From Cytophagales bacterium (lineage in GTDB: Bacteria > Bacteroidota > Bacteroidia > Cytophagales > Cytophagaceae), in assembly GCA_004294225.1 (NCBI GenBank), contig REBA01000010.1, positions 1 to 64,000 on the forward strand: a stretch of DNA of 64,000 nt. Reading direction: 5' to 3'. The notes beneath the pieces are model-generated. The model worked only from the letters and a program-made list of their open reading frames with translations, was not told where the DNA came from and ran no database searches. This document shows positions 1-9,433 of the stretch, one piece after another; the first letter of the stretch is position 1; the number at the start of each line of letters is the position of its first letter. The position numbers and the translations under genes are program-made.

Positions 1-3000
1 CGGTGAATGCAGGAGAAGACCAAATTATCTGTGCAGATGCAAGTTCTTTAAAATTGAGCGGATCATTTACAAATACCTCAAATGCTACATGGTCGGCGAT
101 TCCTAGTGGTGGAACATTCTCCAATACGAGCATGAATCCTAATTTCACTCCTTCAAATAATGATAAAGTGAATGGGAAAGTAAAAATTATTCTTAGTAGT
201 GCAAATAATAGTATTTGCCCCTTGATTAATGATACATTAGACATTACAATAACTCCTATACCAAGTCTAGATATAAATCCTAACACTGAAATATGCGAAG
301 ACACCAATAGCATAAAATTAAATGGAAAAGTTACCATCGCTCAAGGTGGAAAATGGGAAACAAATGGTAGTGGTAGCTTTAGCCCAAGTGAATTTGATTT
401 GAATGCCCAATACTTATTGTCTGAAAATGACAGAAAATTAAGCAGCATTACTACAAAGCTTACTACTATTGGCAATGGAACATGTAATGCTCAATCAAAA
501 AGTTTTGAAACTATCATCAATAGAAGTCCTCAGATTAATGCAGGTGGAGACATCGAGACCTGTGCAGATATTCCTACTATTGCACTAAAAGCAACACTTT
601 CTAATGCAACGGGACTAATATGGAAGACAAAAGAAAAAGGAACATTTACACCTAACAATATTAGTGCAACTACTAATTATCAAATAACTTCGAATGATAT
701 AAGTTCAGGTATTGCTAGTTTTGAAATACAAACAACAGGAAATGGGAAATGTAAACCTGCCTTTGATTTTATTAATGTAATCATCAACCCTACACCCTCA
801 GCTTTAGTAAATGCTGGTTTTGACCAAATCACATGTGCAAATAAGAAAGCCATTGATTTAAATGGATCGATTACTGGAGCTCAAGGAGGAAAGTGGAAAA
901 CAACTGGAACTGGAACATTTCTTCCAGACACCACCAACCTCAATGCCACATACATTCCGTCGGCAGCTGATACCTCTAGTCAAGCAGTTTCAATAATTCT
1001 TACCACCACTGGAAACGGATTATGTAAGCCAGTTACCGATACAATGAAATTAACTCTAGTTCCATTGCCATTAGTGAAAGTCAATCCACCACAAACCATA
1101 TGTGCAGACAGTTCGCAAGTATTGCTATCTGGACAAATATTTAATTCAAAAGGCGGAAATTGGACAAGCTCTGGAACAGGTTTCTTTAGCCCAAATACCA
1201 GCCAACTTTCTACAAAGTATATCGTTGCAACTGCTGATGTAAATACTGGCAAAATAGGTATAACACTTACCACCTCTGATGACGAACTATGTCCTCCGCT
1301 TAGTGCATCTACTATAATTACAATCACACCGAAACCTACATTAAAGATCCCTTCAGATGCAGAAATATGCAGTAATATTGGGAGTCTAAATTTAAATGCA
1401 GAAAAGACTGTTGCCAGAGGGATAATTTGGAAAACATTCGGAGACGGTGTATTTGATCCTAATGCACAAGGAGACTTTACAAATTATATTATCTCTAATA
1501 ATGATATTCAGCAAGGTGCGGTCAAAATATCTGCTACTACCACGGTCAATGGGAATTGTAAACCTGTAACAGAAAGTCTAATCATAAAATTCATCGAATC
1601 GCCGATTGTCAATGCAGGCCCAGACATTACTATTTGTGCCGATACTTCCAAAGCAAATCTTTTAGGAACAGTAATAAATACTTCAAGTTTTATTTGGAAA
1701 ACCTTAGGAAGTGGTATATTCAGTAATGCCAATATACAGAATCCTCAATATACCCCATCTGAAGAAGATAAAACTATTGGAAATGTAAAATTGGTACTAA
1801 CCACTATAGGAAATACTAACTGTAATTCTATTAGCGATACCATGCTTGTTGTGCTTCAAAAACTACCAAGTATTACCATTCAATCAACTAGAATCTGCCC
1901 AGATGAAAAAAGTGCTCAACTTGGTGTTTTCTTCCAGAATGCCAATACAGGATTTTGGTCAAGCGAAGGAACAGGTACATTTTCACCAAATGTATTTGCT
2001 TTTGATGCACAATATTTCCCATCTTCTGCCGACATCATTGCTGGAAAAACAAAGTTAAGTTATACTGCATCCTCTATAGGCGTATGTCCAAACACAACAT
2101 CGTTTACCGATCTAATCACTATACCTCCACCAAGAGCAGATGCTGGTCCTGATCAAGTGATTTGCAAAGGGTCTAAAACGAATTTATTCGCCATCACAAG
2201 ACCCAACCAAACTTATCAATGGCAAAATATTGATGGTACATTATTGGGAAGTGCACAATCAATATCCGTTGTTGTAAATAATGACACTAGATTTATCCTA
2301 ACAACCTCTGATATTTCTGGATGTACTTCTAAAGATACCATGAGTGTAGGGACAATAACACCTCCTTTATTCAACTTAGCAAAACAATTCTGTTTAACAG
2401 AAGATTTACTTGTAAATTCTAATCCAACAAACGTTCCTCCTGTAAATGGATTATTTCAATGGGCTAGAAACAATCAAAATATCAATGACGAAACCAAACC
2501 AATTATCTTCCCAAGAGACGCAGGAAAATACAAAATTTTATATTCTTTCGAAAGTTGCTCTGCCAAAGATACAACAAACATCACCTCACCTCCATCTCTT
2601 ATATCTATCAATAAATTTGGATGTATGAATGATAAAGTAACTTTAGAAACAAGTTCTCTTAAAGATGTTACTTATTCTTGGTCAAGAAACAATGTTAATC
2701 TGGGCAACACGAATAATCTTAGCGTAAACACTATTTTAGACACCAACTATTACAGCGTGCGTGTAGTAGATAAAAACAATTGCTTTACTATAGATAGTGT
2801 AAGAATAATAGGTATTCCAAAACCTATATTATCTCTTATAAACATTACCGCTTGTACCAATGATAATATAGTACTAAGAGCTACTCCTATTAATTTTAGC
2901 TCTATTGAAAAATATAAAACCAATTATAACTGGAGCAAGGATAATGTATTGCTATCAGAAAAATCTGACTCCTTGAAAATTAATTCTGCTGGAACCTATA

Positions 3001-3572
3001 TCGCTACTACCACTGTAGAAGTGTGTAGTACAATAGACACTTCTGTTGTAAAATTAAACCCAATTCCGCTTCCCATAAAAAACAGAAGTGCTGAATTCTG
3101 TAGCGAATCTGACAAAAAAGTTATTATTGATGCCAACAACGGACAGCCTCAAATCAAATACCTATGGTTAATATCAAAAAATACCACTACTAAAGATACT
3201 GTAGATAAAGAAGGTTATTACTTAGTTAGCTTAAGCAATCAATTCAATTGTAAAATTACAGATAGCATTAAAGTTTTTGACAATTGCCCACCTGTAATCT
3301 ATGTTCCCAATGCATTTACCCCTGGATCGAACAATGGTGATAATGGCTTTAAAGTATTTGGTAGAAACTTTACCAATTTCCAAATATTAGTATTTAGTAG
3401 ATGGGGAGAAGTAATATTTAAGACCAATGACCGAAATGAAATTTGGGACGGAACATATCGTGGCGAACCTATGCCAATAGGAGTTTACCCTTATTTAATC
3501 AATTATGAAGGTGATTCAGAAAAATATAAAGGTCCTTACAAAACTGAAGGTACAATAACAATAGTGAAATAG
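1..3572 (+). CDS. T9SS type B cargo, repeat-rich surface protein (5' end outside window)
   Basis: Large cell-surface or secreted protein; the reading frame is open at the left edge, so the signal peptide and an unknown number of repeats are missing (1189 residues visible from base 3). About residues 1-712 form eight tandem units of 88-90 residues, each starting like VNAGxDQxIC and carrying a second cysteine in a GNGxCxP-like segment about 65 residues later, as expected for Ig-like/PKD-like beta sandwiches. From about 713 the spacing changes into less regular Ig-like modules. The last roughly 95 residues (YVPNAFTPG, RWGEVIF, WDGTYRGEPMPIGVYPY) are a gliding-motility-associated type B C-terminal domain, which marks T9SS export and surface retention. 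The gene is followed by another type B protein and PorP/SprF. The ligand is unknown; adhesion or gliding is an inference. Confidence 0.88.
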   Translation, partial: VNAGEDQIICADASSLKLSGSFTNTSNATWSAIPSGGTFSNTSMNPNFTPSNNDKVNGKVKIILSSANNSICPLINDTLDITITPIPSLDINPNTEICEDTNSIKLNGKVTIAQGGKWETNGSGSFSPSEFDLNAQYLLSENDRKLSSITTKLTTIGNGTCNAQSKSFETIINRSPQINAGGDIETCADIPTIALKATLSNATGLIWKTKEKGTFTPNNISATTNYQITSNDISSGIASFEIQTTGNGKCKPAFDFINVIINPTPSALVNAGFDQITCANKKAIDLNGSITGAQGGKWKTTGTGTFLPDTTNLNATYIPSAADTSSQAVSIILTTTGNGLCKPVTDTMKLTLVPLPLVKVNPPQTICADSSQVLLSGQIFNSKGGNWTSSGTGFFSPNTSQLSTKYIVATADVNTGKIGITLTTSDDELCPPLSASTIITITPKPTLKIPSDAEICSNIGSLNLNAEKTVARGIIWKTFGDGVFDPNAQGDFTNYIISNNDIQQGAVKISATTTVNGNCKPVTESLIIKFIESPIVNAGPDITICADTSKANLLGTVINTSSFIWKTLGSGIFSNANIQNPQYTPSEEDKTIGNVKLVLTTIGNTNCNSISDTMLVVLQKLPSITIQSTRICPDEKSAQLGVFFQNANTGFWSSEGTGTFSPNVFAFDAQYFPSSADIIAGKTKLSYTASSIGVCPNTTSFTDLITIPPPRADAGPDQVICKGSKTNLFAITRPNQTYQWQNIDGTLLGSAQSISVVVNNDTRFILTTSDISGCTSKDTMSVGTITPPLFNLAKQFCLTEDLLVNSNPTNVPPVNGLFQWARNNQNINDETKPIIFPRDAGKYKILYSFESCSAKDTTNITSPPSLISINKFGCMNDKVTLETSSLKDVTYSWSRNNVNLGNTNNLSVNTILDTNYYSVRVVDKNNCFTIDSVRIIGIPKPILSLINITACTNDNIVLRATPINFSSIEKYKTNYNWSKDNVLLSEKSDSLKINSAGTYIATTTVEVCSTIDTSVVKLNPIPLPIKNRSAEFCSESDKKVIIDANNGQPQIKYLWLISKNTTTKDTVDKEGYYLVSLSNQFNCKITDSIKVFDNCPPVIYVPNAFTPGSNNGDNGFKVFGRNFTNFQILVFSRWGEVIFKTNDRNEIWDGTYRGEPMPIGVYPYLINYEGDSEKYKGPYKTEGTITIVK

Positions 3573-3613
3573 TATTTTGTTTAACATTTTAATATAAAAC
3601 AAGATGACTTTGG

Positions 3614-3621
3614 TATATTTG
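3614..3621 (+). promoter_or_regulatory. Bacteroidota -7 box (TATATTTG)
   Basis: An exact match to the TAnnTTTG -7 element of Bacteroidota housekeeping promoters lies 22 bases before the ATG of the second surface protein. No good TTTG -33 box is found at the usual 19-21 base spacing, so only the -7 half is supported. It suggests that the second and third genes can be transcribed apart from the first. Confidence 0.45.
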
Positions 3622-3643
3622 TGCATACACACGAGAAAAAAAG

Positions 3644-6550
3644 ATGCAGGATGAAATCAAAATAAAAATCTCCTATAAATTATTGTTGTGGATAGGGATA
3701 TTTATAACAACGATTTCAAATTCCTATGCCCAATTTTCTATATGTATTGACCGAACTGATAGCATACCTATAATTAAAAAAGAAGTAAGAATATGCCTAG
3801 GAAGTACCGCCACTGTTGTTGCAAAAGCATGTAATGTTACCAATAATTCCGAAACCTATACATATACTTGGACAAATATTAATGAAACTTATATTACCGT
3901 AAATAGTCCTAAATTTCTAATTCAAGAAGCAGGAAAATATGAGATTGCCGTAAAAGCAAGAACTTCTAATCAAATCAAGTACGATACTATTACTGTAAGT
4001 TATCAAAGCAGAGAAAGTTTTAAAATCACCCCTTCCGCACCTGTAAAATGTAAGAATGACAAGCTTGTTCTTAAGGCAAATACTTCTGGATTTAAAAACT
4101 ATAGATGGCGATTGCTAGGTTCAAATACTTTACTCAACAGCACAGACTCTCTTGTTAACCCTACTGCAAATAAAGAATATATAGTTTCCGCTATCTCACC
4201 TAATGGTTGTAAAATAGATAGCAATATATACATCATTCAAGCTCCAAGTATATTTGAACCCACTATTAACCTAGGTCCCAAAGACACGGCCATTTGCGAA
4301 GGTAAGCCCCTCAGGCTTAAAAATCTTCTTGGAAATAAATATACTCATTTATGGAGTATAGGAAGCAGAGATACCGCTATAACTATTAATTCTGTTGGCA
4401 AGTATTGGCTAAATGTAAAAACAGAAATCTGTTCAGCTACAGATACCATTGTAGTCCGAAATTCATTATCTCCAGTTATTACCGAAAGAAAAATATTCTA
4501 CGCCTGTTTTGGTAAGGGAACTTCACTGAATTTAAATATAAAAGGCGATACCAATGCTTTCCAATATCAATGGTTGCCCAGCAAAGCACTTAGCTCTAAT
4601 AGAATAAAAACACCAATAGCTTCCCCTACAGAAAACACCAGCTATACCCTCAGGGTATCCGCTCCAGGAGGTTGTTTTGATACTGCTACAGTGAAAGTAT
4701 TTATCAATCCAAAACTAGAAATCAACATTGCAAGCAAAGACACCGTACTTTGTGGCGGAGCATCTTTGCAGCTCTTGACCAAAGTTAGTGGAGGAAAACC
4801 TTTTCTGGACCCTAACAACAAATACAATTACTCTTGGAGTCCTAATAATGAAATAACTAATCCAACAAGTCCCTCTCCTACTGTAAAACCCACAAAAACA
4901 ACAATATTCAAGCTAAAGGTAACAGACTCGGCTCAATGTAGCGATACCGCTACTACTGAAATAAAAGTATATCAATTACGTATCGAAATTGACACCCTAA
5001 ATAAATCTAATTTCTGCATTCAAGACACGGTCTCAGTAAGGGCCAAAGTAATTACCAACAGCCCATCTTATGAATTTGTTTGGAGAAGTCAACTATCCAA
5101 AATCATTGATAGCACTAAGCTGAGTCCCCAATTTATTTTGAATAAAAGTGGCTCAGAAAAACTAACTGCAATTGCTAAAGACCAATCAGGATGTACTGTA
5201 AAAGCCGATTTATCTTTCAATATAAATAAGCTTCCTACTGTGTCGATACCTCTCAAATATAGAAGAATATGCTTTGGCGATTCTGTGCAAATATTGGCTA
5301 CAGCCTCTGGGGGCTCTGGAATCAATTACGGCTTTTCTTGGTCTCCTATAAATACTGGGATTTATAAGCCCAACACAAGCAACCCAATGTTTATTGGCAA
5401 CCAAGAAGTTGTTGGAGAAAAAAAATATAAAGTCAGAGTAACAGACTCCTTTGGTTGTAAAAGCCAATCTGATTCCATAACTATAGAGACAATACCTTTC
5501 TTTGTGGCTAATCTTGGCGGTATAGATACCTCTACCTGCAAAGGAGATAGTATCAAGCTGTTTCCTTCTAGCCCCATTCCTCCTAGTTTTACTTATAACT
5601 GGGTAAATGCTAGCACTGGAACTACTATTGGAAAGAACACTTTCATTATTGTAAAAGAAACAGGACTATATCAACTAAAAGTAGAAGATGCACAATCAGG
5701 CTGCTCTAACAAAGTATCCAAGCAAGTCTATATTTTAGAACCACCTATCAATCCTCAAATAATAGCACCTATTCAGGCATGTACATCTGATTCAATTTTA
5801 TTAATTGCAAAAGGAATTCTTGAGAAATCTAAAGTTGTATGGACTAGCAAAAACGGAGGCATTATTTTATCTCCAGAAAATGATACTACACTCTACTTCC
5901 CCTCTAAAGAAATAAAAGGTAATGCAGAAATAAAAGCTACAATCTCGAATCTTTGTGGAAAAAAAGATACTAGTTTTTTTATTCAGTTGCTTCCTTCTCC
6001 ACAATTAAAACTAAGTGCTAACCCACAAGAAAGTTTTATTGATTCTTTGATAACTTTTTCTAACAGCACGAGTCTCAACGAAACATTGAATTGGAATTTT
6101 AGAGATGGAAGCCCAAATAAACAAGGTCAAAATACCGAACATCGCTACTCTAAAGCCAATAATTATACCATAATTGCATTTACTGCTCGACCTTTAAACG
6201 GATGCCCTGCAATAGATTCAATAAGAATAACTGTTCTAGAAAACCAGCTCATCACTGAGCTATTTATCCCTAATGTATTTGCCCCTTCTGCTTCTGACAG
6301 AGATAATCAGACATTTAAAATATTTGGAAAAAATATCAGCAACCAAAACTTTAACTTTATTATTCTCAACAGATGGAGCGAAATAATCTTTCAAACCAAT
6401 GATTTAGAATTAGCACTTAATAAAGGCTGGAGTGGAACCAACACAGCAGGACAATTACTTGAATCAGGTAATTATACTTTTATTTTAAAAGGCATCTTTA
6501 AAGATGGCGTACCTTTCAATAAATATGGAAATGTAACCCTATTAAGATAA
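3644..6550 (+). CDS. T9SS type B cargo, multi-Ig/PKD surface protein
   Basis: A 968-residue exported protein. Residues 1-30 are a signal peptide (basic start, hydrophobic core, cleavage near YAQ). The body is a chain of cysteine-containing Ig-like modules with recurring motifs such as SWSPNN, TVxVxV and DSFGCKSQSD. A PKD domain near 800-865 contains the WNFRDG and HRYSKANNYT signatures. The last 95 residues (FIPNVFAPS, ILNRWSEIIF, GWSGTN, GNYTFIL) are a type B C-terminal sorting domain. The ATG is 71 bases after the upstream cargo gene and the stop codon directly abuts the PorP/SprF ATG. This adjacency suggests that the outer-membrane partner serves this cargo. No enzymatic motif was seen; an adhesin role is inferred. 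Confidence 0.88.
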   Translation: MQDEIKIKISYKLLLWIGIFITTISNSYAQFSICIDRTDSIPIIKKEVRICLGSTATVVAKACNVTNNSETYTYTWTNINETYITVNSPKFLIQEAGKYEIAVKARTSNQIKYDTITVSYQSRESFKITPSAPVKCKNDKLVLKANTSGFKNYRWRLLGSNTLLNSTDSLVNPTANKEYIVSAISPNGCKIDSNIYIIQAPSIFEPTINLGPKDTAICEGKPLRLKNLLGNKYTHLWSIGSRDTAITINSVGKYWLNVKTEICSATDTIVVRNSLSPVITERKIFYACFGKGTSLNLNIKGDTNAFQYQWLPSKALSSNRIKTPIASPTENTSYTLRVSAPGGCFDTATVKVFINPKLEINIASKDTVLCGGASLQLLTKVSGGKPFLDPNNKYNYSWSPNNEITNPTSPSPTVKPTKTTIFKLKVTDSAQCSDTATTEIKVYQLRIEIDTLNKSNFCIQDTVSVRAKVITNSPSYEFVWRSQLSKIIDSTKLSPQFILNKSGSEKLTAIAKDQSGCTVKADLSFNINKLPTVSIPLKYRRICFGDSVQILATASGGSGINYGFSWSPINTGIYKPNTSNPMFIGNQEVVGEKKYKVRVTDSFGCKSQSDSITIETIPFFVANLGGIDTSTCKGDSIKLFPSSPIPPSFTYNWVNASTGTTIGKNTFIIVKETGLYQLKVEDAQSGCSNKVSKQVYILEPPINPQIIAPIQACTSDSILLIAKGILEKSKVVWTSKNGGIILSPENDTTLYFPSKEIKGNAEIKATISNLCGKKDTSFFIQLLPSPQLKLSANPQESFIDSLITFSNSTSLNETLNWNFRDGSPNKQGQNTEHRYSKANNYTIIAFTARPLNGCPAIDSIRITVLENQLITELFIPNVFAPSASDRDNQTFKIFGKNISNQNFNFIILNRWSEIIFQTNDLELALNKGWSGTNTAGQLLESGNYTFILKGIFKDGVPFNKYGNVTLLR

Positions 6551-7633
6551 ATGAAAAAGAGCTCCCTCCATTTTTATCGTTTAGTTCGTCTGCAAATTAT
6601 AATTTTGCTAAGCATTGCATATTTTAGCCCTATTATATTACCAAGGCTTTGTGCTCAGGATGCAGTATTTTCTCAATTTTACGCCTCTGGTCTTTATCTG
6701 AACCCTGCTCTTGCAAGTCTTCAGCCACACCTCGTCCTAAATACTAATTACCGTGTACAATGGGCAAATATTAATCCTCATACTACAGGCCAAATTTCGC
6801 TCATATATCCTTTCCTTAATAAAAATAATCCCCTACATTATCACTGGGGTGGAATGGGGGCATCGGTTTTTCAAGACAATACAAGCAATCAAAATCAAAT
6901 AAAAAATACAGGAGCAAATGCTAGTTTTGCCTATAATATTAATTTGGGGGATTTAAAAACTAATTTGCTGTGTATGGGCATTCAAGCTGGATTTATTCAG
7001 CAGCAACTCAATACCACCAATTTAATTTGGGGAACTCAATATACCCAAGGCACAAATACAATAGATGCCAATGCTGAACTCCCCAATATTGTTACACAAA
7101 AAATATATCCCACTTTTGCAGGAGGACTATTTTGGTATTTTGCCAACAGCAATAAGCAAGAAGATAATAGTTTTAAAATGTATGCTGGTATAGCTGGCTA
7201 TCACCTGAATACGCCCAACAAATCTATGCTAAGCAATAGTAATGACCAATTAGCTATGCACCTAAAAGCCCACGGAGGAATAAGCCTACCTCTAAGCCCA
7301 AAACTAAGCTTTTCTCCTAACTTTATATTTGCTTATCAACAGCCCTTTCGTCAGTTCAATACAGGAGCATACTTTAGTTACCTCATCAATGAAAGTTCAA
7401 CAGGAATATTTGCCCGAACAGAACTAATTCTTGGCTCTTGGTATCGCTGGGGAGATGCCTTGATAGTTAACACAGGAATCAGCACCAACTTTTTTTCACT
7501 GGGTTTTAGCTATGATATGAATCGCTCATCACTTCAGCAATACGCCAATACTACAGGGGCTTACGAAATCTCTTTAGGAATAAAAATCCCTAGAGGAGTG
7601 CAGCTAAAACATTATGCTACACCTAGGATATAA
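6551..7633 (+). CDS. PorP/SprF family type IX secretion membrane protein
   Basis: A 360-residue outer-membrane beta-barrel of the PorP/SprF family. A signal peptide ends near residue 36, and the mature N-terminus has the family signature AVFSQFY followed by LNPALA and NYRVQW. Alternating amphipathic strands continue to the C-terminus, with no other domain. The ATG follows the previous stop codon with zero spacing, so translational coupling is likely. SprF is needed for export of the type B adhesin SprB in Flavobacterium, so by analogy this protein probably helps to secrete or anchor the upstream cargo. The family call rests on clear motifs; the pairing with this cargo is inferred from gene order. 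Confidence 0.9.
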   Translation: MKKSSLHFYRLVRLQIIILLSIAYFSPIILPRLCAQDAVFSQFYASGLYLNPALASLQPHLVLNTNYRVQWANINPHTTGQISLIYPFLNKNNPLHYHWGGMGASVFQDNTSNQNQIKNTGANASFAYNINLGDLKTNLLCMGIQAGFIQQQLNTTNLIWGTQYTQGTNTIDANAELPNIVTQKIYPTFAGGLFWYFANSNKQEDNSFKMYAGIAGYHLNTPNKSMLSNSNDQLAMHLKAHGGISLPLSPKLSFSPNFIFAYQQPFRQFNTGAYFSYLINESSTGIFARTELILGSWYRWGDALIVNTGISTNFFSLGFSYDMNRSSLQQYANTTGAYEISLGIKIPRGVQLKHYATPRI

Positions 7634-7800
7634 GAAAAATAAGTTATAATTATTGTTAGTTTATTTTACATTTCAACCATCATGCATACTTACACTTTAT
7701 AGATTTATAATTTTATATTTACCAATACACCACCAATTCAAGTGTTTTTTATTAAATTAAAAGAAAATACCTTTAAGAAGTTTAATTTTAATCCAATTTT

Positions 7801-8664
7801 ATGAAAAAAGTAGCTATATTATTTATTATTCCTTTATTTTTTATAGTTGGTTGCAAGAAATCCAAAGAAAATTTACCAAACCCAGTAGTTACCCAAAAAT
7901 CTTCAAAAAAGTATATAGAAAAAATCTCATTTAAAGAAACTGTTGATTTTGCTCAAGAAATAGATACTATTGAAAACAAAATATACCTTACCTTTAAAGA
8001 GGGCATTGCTATTAAAGAGCTTACCCCAATTTTGAGTTTATCTCCATCCTCAACATCCAGCTTAATACCAAACAAACCACTAGATTTCTCAGTACCTCAA
8101 ATTATTGAAATTACTGCTGAAGATGGAACAAAAAAATCCTTTAGCATTGAGGCTATTCAAAGTAAAATAATTGTTATAGGTATTTTCTATTACGACCTTA
8201 ATGGAGATAAAATAGCCGATGATAATGAAATCACTAGAGTTGATTTTAGTACTGGTGAATTTGCTTATTTTAATTATCGTGATGATAAAAGCCTAAATTT
8301 TTACAGTGGAAAATTAAAGGTGGATAGAATAATAGGTGACTTTATATACATGGATAGAAAGAAAATAACTTCTTTTGACTTTAATGTAAACATTAATAAT
8401 TCTGTATTAAACTCTGCTATTATTGGAGATTACAAAATGACATTTCCAAATATTAAATTTAATTTTGGGGTAAGTTATTTAGATGGAGGATTATCTTACC
8501 CCCATACTGGTGGAGAATTATCAATCAAATCTTATAACAAGAAGTTTAATACACTATCTGGTTCAATTACAAATGCTACCTTTAATACTGGTGTGGCTGA
8601 TGAGCTTAACCCTAGTATGGTTAAGCTCATATCTTTTAGTTTTGAAAATATCCCATTGAAGTAA
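7801..8664 (+). CDS. Putative lipoprotein of unknown function
   Basis: A 287-residue protein with a lipoprotein signal: a hydrophobic stretch ending IVGC puts the lipidated cysteine at residue 18, followed by lysine- and serine-rich linker sequence. Residues about 40-120 resemble the small beta modules common in Bacteroidota surface lipoproteins, with an ending of the type ITAEDGTKKSFSIE. The C-terminal 160 residues are predicted to be beta-rich and contain a DLNGDKIADDNE segment, which looks like a calcium-binding loop. No enzyme motif was recognised. It stands alone, 167 bases after PorP/SprF and convergent with the efflux operon. Surface location is inferred. Confidence 0.7.
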   Translation: MKKVAILFIIPLFFIVGCKKSKENLPNPVVTQKSSKKYIEKISFKETVDFAQEIDTIENKIYLTFKEGIAIKELTPILSLSPSSTSSLIPNKPLDFSVPQIIEITAEDGTKKSFSIEAIQSKIIVIGIFYYDLNGDKIADDNEITRVDFSTGEFAYFNYRDDKSLNFYSGKLKVDRIIGDFIYMDRKKITSFDFNVNINNSVLNSAIIGDYKMTFPNIKFNFGVSYLDGGLSYPHTGGELSIKSYNKKFNTLSGSITNATFNTGVADELNPSMVKLISFSFENIPLK

Positions 8665-8751
8665 ACTGATGGAGTCCTAGTCTTTGGGCTAAAGTAACAT
8701 AGATAAAAGAATTTAACATCTCAGTCTCTATAGTTTCCTTCAACAATCGGC

Positions 8752-9432
8752 TTACATCCTGATTATTCTGCCATCTTGCATTTCTATGATTCTATTGGTT
8801 CGAGCAGCAAATTCGTTATCATGGGTTACTATCAGTAGTGTCTGATTAAATTCTTGAGCTAGTTCTTGAAATATATTAAACACAACTTCACTGTTTTTTT
8901 TGTCCAGATTCCCTGTAGGCTCGTCTCCCATGATGATTATAGGTTCATTAATCAAAGCCCTTGCAATAGCTACCCTTTGTTTTTGCCCTCCAGAAAGCTG
9001 ATTAGGTTTTTTCAACGCCTCTTTTTCTATTTCCAATATTTTAAGCTTTTCTAAAGCTTTATGCTCTAATTCTTCTTGCGACAGTTTACCTAGCTTCAAG
9101 CCTGGTAGCATCACATTTTTTAACACATTAAATTCATTCAGCAAATAATGAAATTGAAATACAAAACCTATTTTCTCATTTCTTACTCTAGCAAGTTCGT
9201 TTTCCTTTTTTAACTTTAAGAGTTGATTGTCTATCACTAATTCGCCTTCATAATCAGTATCCATAGTAGAAAGTATATAAAGCAGCGTAGATTTCCCGCA
9301 ACCTGACTTCCCAATTATTGATACAAATTCACCTTTGTTCAATGTAAAATTGATGTCGCTTAGCACTTTTACTTCTATCGGGTCATGAAAATATTTATTA
9401 ATATTTCTTGCCTCTAATACGATGTCTGCCAT
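8752..9432 (-). CDS. ABC transporter ATP-binding protein (MacB/LolD type)
   Basis: A 226-residue stand-alone ATPase. It shows Walker A GKSGCGKST (41-49), a Q-loop near VFQFHY (91-96), the signature LSGGQKQR (146-153), Walker B ending in GDEPTGNLD (169-177) and the H-loop histidine at 204. The insertion pattern and the NLDKKN segment are typical of the LolD/MacB/FtsE branch, which powers FtsX-like permeases. Its ATG is one base after the permease stop codon, and it is the last gene of a three-gene operon with adaptor and permease. It probably drives periplasm-to-outside extrusion or lipid/lipoprotein movement rather than substrate uptake. The substrate cannot be read from the sequence. Confidence 0.93.
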   Translation of the reverse strand: MADIVLEARNINKYFHDPIEVKVLSDINFTLNKGEFVSIIGKSGCGKSTLLYILSTMDTDYEGELVIDNQLLKLKKENELARVRNEKIGFVFQFHYLLNEFNVLKNVMLPGLKLGKLSQEELEHKALEKLKILEIEKEALKKPNQLSGGQKQRVAIARALINEPIIIMGDEPTGNLDKKNSEVVFNIFQELAQEFNQTLLIVTHDNEFAARTNRIIEMQDGRIIRM

Positions 9433-9433
9433 G

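Noticed and set aside
980-1732. Open frames of 74-115 codons antisense to the repeat-rich surface protein
   Set aside because: They are shadows of the repetitive sense frame, with no recognisable protein, promoter or initiation context.
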